The notes: generated from the letters alone by a model not told the origin. A stretch of DNA of 40,655 nucleotides from an uncultured Crocinitomix sp. (GCA_905478225.1 CAJQHR010000010.1:1-40655); one strand, 5' to 3'. Positions 1 to 7,586 are shown, counted from the stretch's first letter. Numbers and translations are program-made.

Positions 1-120
1 ATAAAAGGTAAATATTTGCAGAATTATTTGAATGAATTTTGCTACAAACTTAACCGCAGATACTTTGGAGAAAGGCTCTTCGATAGATTAACATTAGCCG
101 TGGCTAAATCATACTGGTAA
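1..120 (+). CDS. IS1595-type transposase, C-terminal end (partial at window edge)
   Basis: Frame 1 is open from the first base to a TAA at 118-120 and gives 39 residues ending NEFCYKLNRRY...LFDRL...KSYW. The pairing of a [N/D]EFC(Y/F)[K/R]xNRR segment with a following LFDRL segment is typical of the extreme C-terminus of IS1595/ISXO2-like DDE transposases. The start, the catalytic residues and the left end of the element lie outside the window, so intactness cannot be judged. I could not define the terminal inverted repeat with confidence; it should lie in the roughly 90 bases before the next gene. Assignment to the family rests on these short motifs. Confidence 0.7.
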   Translation: MKGKYLQNYLNEFCYKLNRRYFGERLFDRLTLAVAKSYW

Positions 121-181
121 GAAAGCGGCGAATCAAATAATTAATTAACTGGATTTAACAACTAATTTTAATCCCATATTG

Positions 182-189
182 TATCTTTA
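182..189 (+). promoter_or_regulatory. Candidate Bacteroidota -7 element
   Basis: TATCTTTA lies 21 bases before the start of the small lipoprotein gene and resembles the Bacteroidota primary sigma -7 consensus TAnnTTTG. No convincing -33 TTTG box is seen at the usual distance. The same GTATCTT core appears ahead of dnaG and the SprT-like gene. Confidence 0.3.
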
Positions 190-210
190 AGCCGAACAAA
201 AATTGAACGC

Positions 211-630
211 ATGAAAAAAATATTAATGATCGCCACATTACTGTTATTAGCGGTAGCTTGTAATAAAAATCAAAAAGCAGTTAAGAAACTAGATGGTAAT
301 TGGAATGCAACTTCATACACGGTTACTGAAGACGGAGTTACGTCAGATTTAATTGCATTTGGTTTTGGAGTGGAAATGGATTTTGACAGGTGTAAATTAA
401 ACAATGATGAATTCTGCAGTATGACGACTACCCGTTCATTGGATGGATCAACTGAGACAGAAGCGTCCGTATACCGTGTCACAAATGACGGAACAAAACT
501 AGAACAAAAAGAAAATTTAGAAGCGACTTCAATTGAAACAATTGATATCGTTGAATTAACCAGATCGACCCTTAGATTGCAATGGGAAGAGGACGGTTCA
601 ACAGCACGTCTGACATTTGAACAATTATAA
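211..630 (+). CDS. Small lipocalin-like lipoprotein
   Basis: 139 residues. The N-terminus is a lipoprotein signal peptide (MKK, hydrophobic stretch, lipobox LAVAC with the acylated cysteine at residue 17), so the product should be anchored in a membrane facing the periplasm. The mature part starts KKLDGNWNATSY and alternates short beta-like segments, ending in a strand with LRLQWEEDGSTARLTF. A 'K-L-x-G-x-W' opening followed by roughly 110 residues of beta strands is the usual layout of small Bacteroidota lipocalin-like lipoproteins. I do not recognise a specific ligand or function. The gene stands alone, with a -7-like box upstream and a hairpin terminator immediately downstream. Confidence 0.8.
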   Translation: MKKILMIATLLLLAVACNKNQKAVKKLDGNWNATSYTVTEDGVTSDLIAFGFGVEMDFDRCKLNNDEFCSMTTTRSLDGSTETEASVYRVTNDGTKLEQKENLEATSIETIDIVELTRSTLRLQWEEDGSTARLTFEQL

Positions 631-656
631 AGAATTAAAACAAGTATAGGACCGCA

Positions 657-686
657 CCAATTCTAGAAATGGAATTGGGGCTTTTT
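657..686 (+). terminator. Intrinsic terminator after the small lipoprotein gene
   Basis: A perfect 7-bp stem, CCAATTC (657-663) with GAATTGG (672-678), encloses an 8-base loop and is followed by GGC and five T residues. It begins 27 bases after the stop codon of the upstream lipoprotein gene. Confidence 0.8.
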
Positions 687-743
687 CGCATAAAAATGAG
701 CTCCAAGAACAGACATTTAAAATAAATATGTAATATTGAATTA

Positions 744-1463
744 ATGGAAACCGACAATAGCATATTTTGGATTAAGGAGGGTGAAATTCACCAAGGCGGA
801 GCTTTGGTATTAAAATCCGTTAATCTGCATTTAGATAAAGGAGAATTTGTGTATTTAATTGGGCGCACAGGTTCCGGAAAAAGTAGTTTACTAAAAACAC
901 TTTATGGTGAATTGCCGCTGGCTTCGGGCACAGGTAAAATTGCCGAATTCGAATTGCATGCCCTTAAACGAAAAGAAATTCCATTCTTACGACGTCAATT
1001 AGGAATTGTATTTCAAGATTTCCAGCTCTTATCTGATCGATCGATCTTAGAGAATTTGGCCTTTGTAATGCGCGCAACAGGTTGGAAAGGAAAGAAAGAG
1101 ATCAAACTAAGGGCTGAGGAAGTGTTGAGCCTTGTTGGGTTAAATCATAAAGGAGATAAAATGCCGAATCAACTATCAGGCGGAGAGCAGCAACGGGTAT
1201 CAATTGCACGTGCGCTTATCAATAAACCGGCTTTCATACTGGCAGATGAGCCAACGGGGAATTTAGATCCAGAAACGTCTAAAGAAATAATGGGCGTGTT
1301 GTTAGCAATTGCGAAAGAAGGGACATCCGTTTTAATGGCGACTCACGATTTATCTATTATGGAGCATTTTCCATCTCGAACAATAAGGGTAGAAAATCAA
1401 ACGGTGCAAGAGTTAAACCCTATGAACGAATTTGATCCTTTTTCTCAGGTAAGTTTTGAATAG
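744..1463 (+). CDS. ftsE: Cell-division ABC transporter ATP-binding protein FtsE
   Basis: 239 residues, close to the usual FtsE length. FtsE is the cytoplasmic ATPase that, with the membrane protein FtsX, controls septal peptidoglycan hydrolysis. All ABC motifs are intact: Walker A GRTGSGKSS (residues 40-48), Q-loop VFQDFQLL (Q91), signature LSGGEQQR (144-151), Walker B FILADEPTGNLD (164-175) and the switch histidine H201. The FQDFQLL and DEPTGNLD forms are typical of FtsE and LolD-type ATPases; the short length and lack of extensions favour FtsE. No ftsX lies downstream; in Bacteroidota the two genes are often unlinked. The gene is monocistronic here, with a hairpin before and after it. LolD is the main alternative. 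Confidence 0.85.
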   Translation: METDNSIFWIKEGEIHQGGALVLKSVNLHLDKGEFVYLIGRTGSGKSSLLKTLYGELPLASGTGKIAEFELHALKRKEIPFLRRQLGIVFQDFQLLSDRSILENLAFVMRATGWKGKKEIKLRAEEVLSLVGLNHKGDKMPNQLSGGEQQRVSIARALINKPAFILADEPTGNLDPETSKEIMGVLLAIAKEGTSVLMATHDLSIMEHFPSRTIRVENQTVQELNPMNEFDPFSQVSFE

Positions 1464-1526
1464 TTCTCGATACGATTTTTCAGAATTTCACTTCGTTTAT
1501 TCTGAAAAACCACTCAAACTGACATT
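1464..1526. repeat. REP-like palindromic intergenic element
   Basis: The unit opens with TTCTCGATAC (1464-1473), contains an 11-bp perfect stem TTTTTCAGAAT (1476-1486) / ATTCTGAAAAA (1499-1509) around a 12-base loop, and closes with CACTCAAACTGACATT (1511-1526). From memory, many flavobacterial genomes carry dispersed elements that begin TTCTCGATAC and end CACTCGAACTGACA. Here it directly follows the ftsE stop codon and may also act as a terminator. Confidence 0.55.
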
Positions 1527-1638
1527 CAAAACCATAATAGCCGGGTTTATCATTATTATTTCAAGACCATTCATGACTAAACTCTAGATCAATTCTGCTT
1601 CAGTTTTACAATTTAGTATCTATTTACGACCAGACACA

Positions 1639-2160
1639 CTATTTAGATTTGAAATGTGAAATTAGAATTTCATTGTTTTCACAAAGCGGAGTTATTAAAT
1701 CTTTTTTTTCAAAAGCAATAAGATTCAGTTCAAATCTGCCAACATCTTCGCCACTCTGATAGCTTGTGAATACACCGGTCCAAAGTACATTTATACTCCC
1801 ATCTTCTCTCAATTTAAATTCAATCCGGTTATTATTAATTGGCTCACCATCTCTTAGGCTTAACATAGTAAACATTTGTTTATTTGTCCACCCCTTTTTA
1901 AGTCCAATTTTGAGGCCGTCGAGTTCCTTAACTGTTGATTGTTGAATCGGCAAATTCGCCAACATTATTTCCGTACTTTCATCATCAAAATCTAGTTCTT
2001 TATTTAAAGCATTTAATTTCCTGAAATAAACGGTAAGAATATTCAAACCTTCGCAAAGCCTCTCAATTTCAATTTCTCCGGAAACACCCGCTCTGTAAGT
2101 ATATTGAATGACCTCTTCTGAGTCATCATCTTTTATCCAAAAGTTCACAAATTGTTTCAT
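1639..2160 (-). CDS. Hypothetical protein, cytoplasmic
   Basis: 173 residues with no signal peptide or membrane segment, so probably cytoplasmic. The sequence alternates charged and hydrophobic stretches; it includes an acidic stretch (FDDESTEIM) and a C-terminal half with strands such as FELNLIAFEKKDLITPL. No catalytic or binding motif stands out and I do not recognise the family. The region around GEPINNNRIEFKLREDGSINVLWTG reads like a two-strand beta hairpin, so a small beta-rich domain such as those of immunity or DUF-type proteins is possible. It converges with ftsE and is separated from gldA by 96 bases, so it may be transcribed alone or with gldA. Confidence 0.65.
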   Translation of the reverse strand: MKQFVNFWIKDDDSEEVIQYTYRAGVSGEIEIERLCEGLNILTVYFRKLNALNKELDFDDESTEIMLANLPIQQSTVKELDGLKIGLKKGWTNKQMFTMLSLRDGEPINNNRIEFKLREDGSINVLWTGVFTSYQSGEDVGRFELNLIAFEKKDLITPLCENNEILISHFKSK

Positions 2161-2256
2161 ATCTAATATGTAAAAGTTTATTAAACACCCGCAGAATTCA
2201 TCACTAACTTATCTTTTGAAGAACACTTAAGACTCAAACCCTTGCTCAATCCTACC

Positions 2257-3159
2257 CTAGTTCCCTGTTAACTCTTTAAAGACTTCTTCCATTGATTTTT
2301 GTTCAACAGACATGGCTAGAACGAGCAGATTATTATGTTGGGCGTATTTCGCAATTGCGGGGCGAACATCTCCCTCTCCGGCAAAAACCCATTTATTGCC
2401 ATCAACATTTTTGACACTCTTGATGCTTGGAATTTGACGCAACTGATTTCGTGAAACAACTTGATCAAACTCAACTAATACGGTTTGGCGTTCCACATCT
2501 TTTTGTTGCATTTTTTCAGCCGTATTATCCGCAACAATTTTTCCTTGTTTGATTATGACAACACGGTCGCAAATGGCCTCCACCTCTTGCATAATGTGCG
2601 TGGAGAGCATCACGGTTTTGGTTTTGCCAATGTTCACTATTAATTGACGGATCTCTACCAATTGATTCGGATCTAGACCACTTGTAGGTTCATCCAAAAT
2701 CAATACTTCTGGATCGTGGATAATGGCTTGTGCTAAGCCTACACGTTGACGATAGCCTTTAGAGAGGGCGCCTATTTTTTTATTCTTTTCTAGTTCTAAA
2801 CCGACTAAGGAAATCATTTCGTTCACCCGGTCTTTTTTGTTTTTAAGCTTGTAGATACTTGCCACAAATGAAAGGTATTCTTTCACATACATGTCCAAAT
2901 ACAATGGATTGTGCTCGGGGAGGTATCCCACTTTCTTTCGCACTTCAATAGAATGTTCTTCCACATCTAAACCACATACTTTTACTGAACCCGAAGACTT
3001 TGGGATGAAGCAAGTTAAAATCTTCATAATAGTTGACTTTCCTGCGCCATTTGGTCCTAAGAACCCAATAATTTCGCCAGAATTCACGCTGAATGACACG
3101 TCATTTAAAGCAGCTTGTTCTCCGTAATATTTGAATGCGTTTTTTACCTCTATTGACAC
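2257..3159 (-). CDS. gldA: Gliding-motility ABC transporter ATP-binding protein GldA
   Basis: 300 residues. GldA is the ATPase of the GldA/GldF/GldG ABC transporter found in gliding Bacteroidota. Motifs seen: Walker A GPNGAGKST (35-43), the stretch GYLPEHNPLYLDMYVKEYL, strongly characteristic of GldA, the signature LSKGYRQR (about residue 136), Walker B VLILDEPTSGLD (about 157) and switch STHIMQE. A C-terminal extension of about 75 residues ends EEVFKELTGN, as in GldA and other Nat/Drr-type ATPases. The partner genes gldF and gldG are not in the window, which is common. GldA presence fits the T9SS cargo protein further along, but GldA also occurs in non-gliding relatives, so motility cannot be inferred. 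Confidence 0.88.
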   Translation of the reverse strand: MSIEVKNAFKYYGEQAALNDVSFSVNSGEIIGFLGPNGAGKSTIMKILTCFIPKSSGSVKVCGLDVEEHSIEVRKKVGYLPEHNPLYLDMYVKEYLSFVASIYKLKNKKDRVNEMISLVGLELEKNKKIGALSKGYRQRVGLAQAIIHDPEVLILDEPTSGLDPNQLVEIRQLIVNIGKTKTVMLSTHIMQEVEAICDRVVIIKQGKIVADNTAEKMQQKDVERQTVLVEFDQVVSRNQLRQIPSIKSVKNVDGNKWVFAGEGDVRPAIAKYAQHNNLLVLAMSVEQKSMEEVFKELTGN

Positions 3160-3509
3160 CTTAATCTTGTTTTGAAATTCAACCTTACCAAATTAAAGTT
3201 GATGACATATCAACCCTAAATTTATCGTGGATTACGAAAGTAACGGAAATTGAAGGAATTAATTACAGTTTGAGACTAAATTAATCAAAACAAATTTGTT
3301 AATTTTCACACCTGTCTACGCTCAAAAATTGCGAAAGACTCAATTGGAATTGACCAATTACTCAAATTGCGGTGAAATTTTATGAATTCAATACTTTCGT
3401 TTTACAAAAAAAATATACGAGCAAGAGCTGAGTCAAGCGAAAATGATGCACCTCTATTCATCTCGTGTTTTAAAGCGATATTTTATTTCTAAAACGGAGG
3501 AGTTGCTCA
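3160..3509. other. Intergenic region with a possible gene remnant
   Basis: 350 bases between divergent gldA and a small membrane-protein reading frame. It is AT-rich. The frame around 3443-3538 can be read as a 32-residue peptide (MMHLYSSRVLKRYF... ending SPYIPLA), extendable upstream without an ATG, and it overlaps the start of the next frame; this may be a remnant. TACTTTCG at 3392-3399 resembles a -7 box. No RNA gene or repeat was recognised. Confidence 0.4.
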
Positions 3510-3893
3510 ATGCTGATAGTCCATACATTCCACTTGCATAAAAAGTTGGGCCGAAACAAATGGATCCTAATGCTTGTAGGTTTTCTATCTACAGTTGGAT
3601 TGACCTTTGAAATATATTTGATATTGCTGACCAACCTGCATCAGGGATTCTTATCCACCTCTTCAAAATCTTTTCTCAGTCATCTATTTTTCCGCCCATT
3701 AATAATGGCTAGCCTTTTAGTCGGAATCGATTTAATCATTGAGAAGTTGCGTAATGATAAGAAGGAATTATTGGATGTAAGGTGCTTTGGATCAAGAGTA
3801 ACCCCTAATGTCTTACCCAAGCAAATCCTTCAGAAAATGTTTTCACCTTTGCAAACAATGGTGGAATCACTATATGATAATTGCGATCCATAA
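3510..3893 (+). CDS. Possible small membrane protein, doubtful 3' end
   Basis: 127 residues. The start is supported by GGAGG at 3496-3500, nine bases before the ATG. Two hydrophobic segments (about 18-42 and 59-80) suggest an inner-membrane protein. From about residue 91 onward the frame runs towards and then over the end of the opposite WG-repeat gene (89-base overlap at 3805-3893) and its composition changes, so the true C-terminus is probably lost or differs. This could be the 5' part of a gene joined to foreign DNA by a deletion, or a spurious frame. I do not recognise the family. Confidence 0.35.
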   Translation: MLIVHTFHLHKKLGRNKWILMLVGFLSTVGLTFEIYLILLTNLHQGFLSTSSKSFLSHLFFRPLIMASLLVGIDLIIEKLRNDKKELLDVRCFGSRVTPNVLPKQILQKMFSPLQTMVESLYDNCDP

Positions 3894-4995
3894 AGCCTAA
3901 TTTGCCTTCCATATTTGAAAAAGCAATGCGGTTGCCATTTTTAGCGCCCATTAAATATTTCACGTTTTCCAATGGAATTAGATTCAAATCAGCATCAAAA
4001 TAATCCTTTCTGGCATTGGCTAATGACGTCACTTCGCTGCTAGGATAAACGCCACAGAAATAACCGTCTTTAGAAATGTTGCAATAAATGGTTTCGTATT
4101 TTAATGGCAAAATCACCTTGCCCGTAGTGTCAATCATGCCTTTTAATTCATTCTTTTCAACCACACCATAACCGTCTTCATTAAAGTTAATGGCATAATC
4201 ATACGTTGGATTAATAACAAATTCGTCTTTAAAATTAATCCACCCCCATCCTTTTCTATTTGGTTTTGTGATGACTGAAATTAATCCATCGTGAACACCT
4301 TGGATGTTGCCGTTCTTGGTTTTAAACACAACCTTGCCTTCTTTATCAATTAAAACTGTTTTACGTTCAACAGTAGCCCTAGCCAAACCATTGCGAAAAG
4401 AGCTTGTTCCGGCTTGGATGAATTTTAACGGAATCACCACTTCACCATCTCTATTAATAAAACCGTACTCCCCTTTAGCAGAGCTTGCCAATGCAACACA
4501 TGCCAACCCTTCGGTAAAAGATAATGAACCGGCATAAATGCATGGAATAACTTCCTTCCCTGTTTCATCTATAAAGCCCATTTTTCCATCTTCATAAACC
4601 GCACAACGCCCTAGGTTTGATACGAAAAAAGTGCCTACTTTTTTATATTTTTTTGTGGGAATAACCTTTCCTGTTTTATCAATTAATCGGTAGAAATTCT
4701 CGCCATCACGTCTAATCCATGCGACATCTGCCTTAAAGTCTTGCGCCTTAAGTAAATTGCAGGGAATTACAATTTCACCTTTAGTGTTCACATATCCATC
4801 ACCCGTTACCCATTCATTGTTCACTAATGTGTTTTTATGAACTGCCGCCATTCCGTTGTGAAAATCGGAAATGTGAATGGCTTGCATGGAAAAAATGTCA
4901 TCTCCATCCTCATTTATGCAGGTCCAGGTTTTGTTTTTTGCCTGACTTGAAAGTCCAACTAAAATCAGCGCAAACAATAAAGCAATTTTTCTCAT
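3805..4995 (-). CDS. Secreted WG-repeat protein, apparently truncated at its C-terminus
   Basis: 396 residues with a signal peptide (MRKIALLFALILVGLSSQA), so exported to the periplasm or surface. The mature protein is made of about eight WG-type beta repeats; their cores include GYVNTKGEIVIP, YRLIDKTGKVIP, MGFIDETGKEVIP, YGFINRDGEVVIP, WGWINFKDEFVINP, KGMIDTTGKVILP and LGFMDRNYHIVIPP. WG repeats (KWGYIDxxGxxVI) are probably beta-propeller or solenoid interaction modules; no enzymatic function is established. The protein stops at FSEGFAWVRH, half way through a repeat where KNGKWGYID would be expected, which suggests loss of the last repeat(s). The adjacent lipoprotein at 5200-5884 belongs to a similar family. 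Confidence 0.85.
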   Translation of the reverse strand: MRKIALLFALILVGLSSQAKNKTWTCINEDGDDIFSMQAIHISDFHNGMAAVHKNTLVNNEWVTGDGYVNTKGEIVIPCNLLKAQDFKADVAWIRRDGENFYRLIDKTGKVIPTKKYKKVGTFFVSNLGRCAVYEDGKMGFIDETGKEVIPCIYAGSLSFTEGLACVALASSAKGEYGFINRDGEVVIPLKFIQAGTSSFRNGLARATVERKTVLIDKEGKVVFKTKNGNIQGVHDGLISVITKPNRKGWGWINFKDEFVINPTYDYAINFNEDGYGVVEKNELKGMIDTTGKVILPLKYETIYCNISKDGYFCGVYPSSEVTSLANARKDYFDADLNLIPLENVKYLMGAKNGNRIAFSNMEGKLGFMDRNYHIVIPPLFAKVKTFSEGFAWVRH

Positions 4996-5028
4996 AATTA
5001 AAGTTTTCCAAAATCGGTTCTAAAAGTA

Positions 5029-5196
5029 ATGAGTTTTAAGCAATTATTGAACCAAAACGGAATGGATGAGCTTAAGTATTCACAAAAGAAAGAAAAATAT
5101 AGCCTATCAAAGCTCTGGCAAACTATTAGAGTTTATTATGACGCAAGGTATTCTTCGAATAAATTTAATCTGGAGAAAGAAGCGATTAAGAAGTAA
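5029..5196 (+). CDS. Short reading frame of 55 codons, possible gene remnant
   Basis: ATG at 5029 to TAA at 5194-5196 encodes a basic peptide rich in Lys, Tyr and Ser (MSFKQLLNQNGMDELKYSQ... ending KEAIKK). It fills the gap between two opposite-strand WG genes. No good ribosome binding site, no signal peptide and no recognisable family. It could be a C-terminal remnant of a larger gene or chance. Confidence 0.25.
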   Translation: MSFKQLLNQNGMDELKYSQKKEKYSLSKLWQTIRVYYDARYSSNKFNLEKEAIKK

Positions 5197-5199
5197 AAA

Positions 5200-5884
5200 T
5201 CATTCTACAATTCCGTCCACCACATTCCCTTCCTTATCAATATAAAACCACTCATCTGATTCCCACGACCAATGTGCTGGGTCATTCTGAACTTTGGTGC
5301 AATTCAATGAAACCTTTGCCACTTCATTTTTAAACGGAACGGCACAAGCGTATATTGGATCAATTATAATTTCACCCTGCTCATTTGCATAACCAATTTT
5401 ATCTTCTATTACAATTCTAAATAAGCCTTCCTCCACATAATCAGGGCCTTGTTCGAAAATAAAAATATCGAATAGTTTATTTTCATTTGTGCTATTTTAC
5501 ACAAAGAAACAATCACAGAACATAAACTATTTACGTTTTGCGACTTAAAGGGGTAACCCTATCATTTTTATCAATTCCGATCCAATCATAATCTTGCGTG
5601 AACACATTTGCAAAATTCTTAAAGGTGTCGGTATACGACGCCATATATTTCCCAATTGGGATGACAGTATCCCCGAAGGAATTTAAAAAACCACAGCCCA
5701 ATGCATCATCACAGCTGCGATAATAAAAATTGGAATCTAAAACCAACGGGGGACTTAACTCAACCGAATCCCTATTTATAGAGATTTTATCCGTAATCAA
5801 ATGATTATCTGCATTTTCCACCCCATTACAAGACAAAAAAAAGAAAAATAAATAGGGTATGAAAAACCGATAATTCAAAATCAT
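5200..5884 (-). pseudogene. WG-repeat lipoprotein gene split by a 61-bp palindromic insertion
   Basis: The 5' part (5531-5884, 117 residues) has a lipoprotein signal with FFFLSC (cysteine at residue 19) and WG-like segments ending GIDKNDRVTPLSRKT before a TAA. The 3' part (5200-5436 and upstream in-frame sequence) reads YDIFIFEQGPDYVEEGLFRI, then KIGYANEQGEIIIDP and WFYIDKEGNVV. In related proteins a 'GxDxxxxVxYEVFxFDxGPDYxxEGLFRI' segment is continuous. The two parts are in different frames; removing positions 5471-5531 joins them in frame as KTYDIFIFEQGPDY, giving a protein of about 207 residues. As written the product is truncated. The start overlaps the upstream membrane-protein stop (ATGA), so translation is probably coupled. 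Confidence 0.8.
5471..5531. repeat. 61-bp palindromic insertion (MITE-like)
   Basis: Perfect 10-bp terminal inverted repeats, AATAGTTTAT (5471-5480) and ATAAACTATT (5522-5531), enclose an inner stem TTTC-A-TTTGTG (5481-5491) / CACAAAGAAA (5500-5509) with loop CTATTTTA and a 12-base asymmetric bulge. Length 61 is 1 modulo 3, exactly the shift between the two halves of the WG gene it interrupts. It encodes nothing. Target duplication is not obvious, so the precise ends could differ by a few bases in step. Confidence 0.7.
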
Positions 5885-6060
5885 TTCTTCCTGAATTTAT
5901 ACTCAAATATATAATAATATAAAGCAGCAGCAACACTCGCCAAACTAGCTATACCGAGCCATGAGAATTGCAAAATATTCCCTTTTTTCAGCATCACCAT
6001 TACCTCTAAAAGGATTATGGCAAAGGCAATAGAAAGAATAATTTTCCAAACAGTTGTCAT
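5881..6060 (-). CDS. 59-residue membrane protein, coupled to hutI
   Basis: ATG at 6060-6058 to TGA at 5883-5881. The product (MTTVWKIILSIAFAIILLE... ending EYKFRKK) has two hydrophobic helices, about residues 5-23 and 34-52, and a basic C-terminal tail, so it is a small inner-membrane protein with the tail probably cytoplasmic. The ATG overlaps the hutI stop by one base (TAATG), and its TGA overlaps the ATG of the WG lipoprotein gene (ATGA). This tight coupling on both sides argues strongly that it is a real translated gene although it is very short. The function is unknown; I do not recognise the family. Confidence 0.75.
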   Translation of the reverse strand: MTTVWKIILSIAFAIILLEVMVMLKKGNILQFSWLGIASLASVAAALYYYIFEYKFRKK

Positions 6061-7295
6061 TAAAAAAGTAAGGTTTGTTCTACAATATTTTCGCCAAATG
6101 AATATGGAATATAATCCAATGAAGGAATTTCTTTTGTGATGATAATATTCGCCTTTTTGCCTACAGTAATTGATCCTAACTCTTCACTTAACTCCATAGC
6201 AAATGCACCATTTATTGTCGTGGCATTAATAGCTTGACTAGGCGTTAAACGCATTTTTACACAGGCCAAAGAATTTACAAACTGCATATTTCCACTCGGC
6301 GTAGAACCTGGATTATAATCCGTAGCTAAAGCCACAGCCACATTGTTTTCCAATAATTGTAAAACAGGAGTATAAGGAATACTCAGGAAAAACGAGCAAC
6401 TCGGCAATGCCGTTGCAATCGTTTGACTACCCGATAATTCTTTAATGTCATTATCATCCAATTCCTCTAAATGATCAACAGATACCGCGCCGTGCTTCAC
6501 TCCAATGCCTACCCCGCCTAAAATTGAGAACTGATTAACATGAATTTTGGGCTTTAAACCAGCAGCAACACCAGCCGCCAAAATACGATCTAACTGAGTG
6601 GGGGTAAAATAATTCCGCTCACAAAAAACATCAATATAGTCCGCCAAGTTTTCTTCAACAATTACGGGTAACATTTCGTTAATTATCAAATCAACGTAGG
6701 CGTCTTGATTCTCATTATATTCTGCCGGAAAAGCGTGCGCTCCTAAAAACGTGGCTTTTATAGTTAAGTCAGATTTAGACTTTAACGTTTTTATAACCCG
6801 CAACATTTTTAGCTCAGCAGCAACACATAATCCGTAACCGCTTTTGATTTCAACCGCACCTGTTCCAAGTGCTTTGATTAATTCGAGGCGTTTCATAGCA
6901 TCTGCTACTAAATCGGCTTCTGTCATATCGGCAAGTTTTCTTGCTGAATTCAAAATTCCTCCGCCCTTTTTTCCAATTTCCTCATAAGACAAGCCTTTGA
7001 TTCGGTCTACAAACTCATCTTCTCGCGTTTTTGCAAAAACGATATGGGTATGAGAATCACAAAAGGCTGGTAAAACATATTTACCTTCCGCATCTATCAC
7101 CTCTAAATTATTCCAATCTACAACACCAGCCAATTCAGTCATTGGTCCATACATGGATATTTTACCATCTTCAATTGCTAAAAAAGCATCTGCCAAACAA
7201 TTGAGTTCTGACAGCTCTGCCCCGCGCAATGGACCTTGATTTGTTTCCAAAATTCCCGCCAATCCTTTTATGTTCTTGATCAAAATATTTGTCAT
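6060..7295 (-). CDS. hutI: Imidazolonepropionase (histidine degradation)
   Basis: 411 residues, normal for HutI. The enzyme hydrolyses 4-imidazolone-5-propanoate to N-formimino-L-glutamate, step three of the Hut pathway, in the cytoplasm. It is an amidohydrolase with one bound metal. Visible signatures: DSHTH (metal ligands H82 and H84), the GxExKSGYGL substrate region (residues 146-156), GAHAFP (185-190), HVNQF (H252), VDHLEE (H275) and ATDYNPGS (D326). The hutH, hutU and ftcD/hutG genes are not nearby, so the pathway must be scattered or incomplete. It is the first gene of a coupled set with a small membrane protein and a WG lipoprotein. Confidence 0.95.
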   Translation of the reverse strand: MTNILIKNIKGLAGILETNQGPLRGAELSELNCLADAFLAIEDGKISMYGPMTELAGVVDWNNLEVIDAEGKYVLPAFCDSHTHIVFAKTREDEFVDRIKGLSYEEIGKKGGGILNSARKLADMTEADLVADAMKRLELIKALGTGAVEIKSGYGLCVAAELKMLRVIKTLKSKSDLTIKATFLGAHAFPAEYNENQDAYVDLIINEMLPVIVEENLADYIDVFCERNYFTPTQLDRILAAGVAAGLKPKIHVNQFSILGGVGIGVKHGAVSVDHLEELDDNDIKELSGSQTIATALPSCSFFLSIPYTPVLQLLENNVAVALATDYNPGSTPSGNMQFVNSLACVKMRLTPSQAINATTINGAFAMELSEELGSITVGKKANIIITKEIPSLDYIPYSFGENIVEQTLLF

Positions 7296-7479
7296 AACTC
7301 AATTCTAATTTAGCTCAAAAATACTAAAATTTGAGCGAACGGATTTTGAAAGCGGAGAACCTGAAGTCAACCTAATTCGAGTATTATTTTCATCATAAAC
7401 CTGGCACTTCGTAAAAACACCTAAACACCCACCTAAATCTTTTAGAATCTAAACCGTTTAAAATATCAGACCCCAGGTT

Positions 7480-7496
7480 TTGGCACAGCTTTTGCA
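7480..7496 (+). promoter_or_regulatory. Sigma-54 (RpoN) type promoter
   Basis: TTGGCACAGCTTTTGCA matches the -24/-12 consensus TGGCAC-N5-TTGCA. The invariant GG (7482-7483) and GC (7494-7495) are separated by exactly 10 bases, as required. The predicted start of transcription is near 7507, about 80 bases before the small secreted-protein gene at 7587. No enhancer-binding protein gene lies in the window. A half match (TGGCAC at 7402-7407) lies upstream without a GC partner. Confidence 0.75.
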
Positions 7497-7586
7497 ATTT
7501 CCATAGCGAACGTAAAAAAATAGAAATAAGTAGGGGCTCACAATTTTTAACTCGATTCTCTACCAAGAACAAGTAAAACTGAAGTT

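Noticed and set aside
7400-7417. CTGGCACTTCGTAAAA as a sigma-54 promoter
   Set aside because: It has the TGGCAC part but no TTGC at the right distance.
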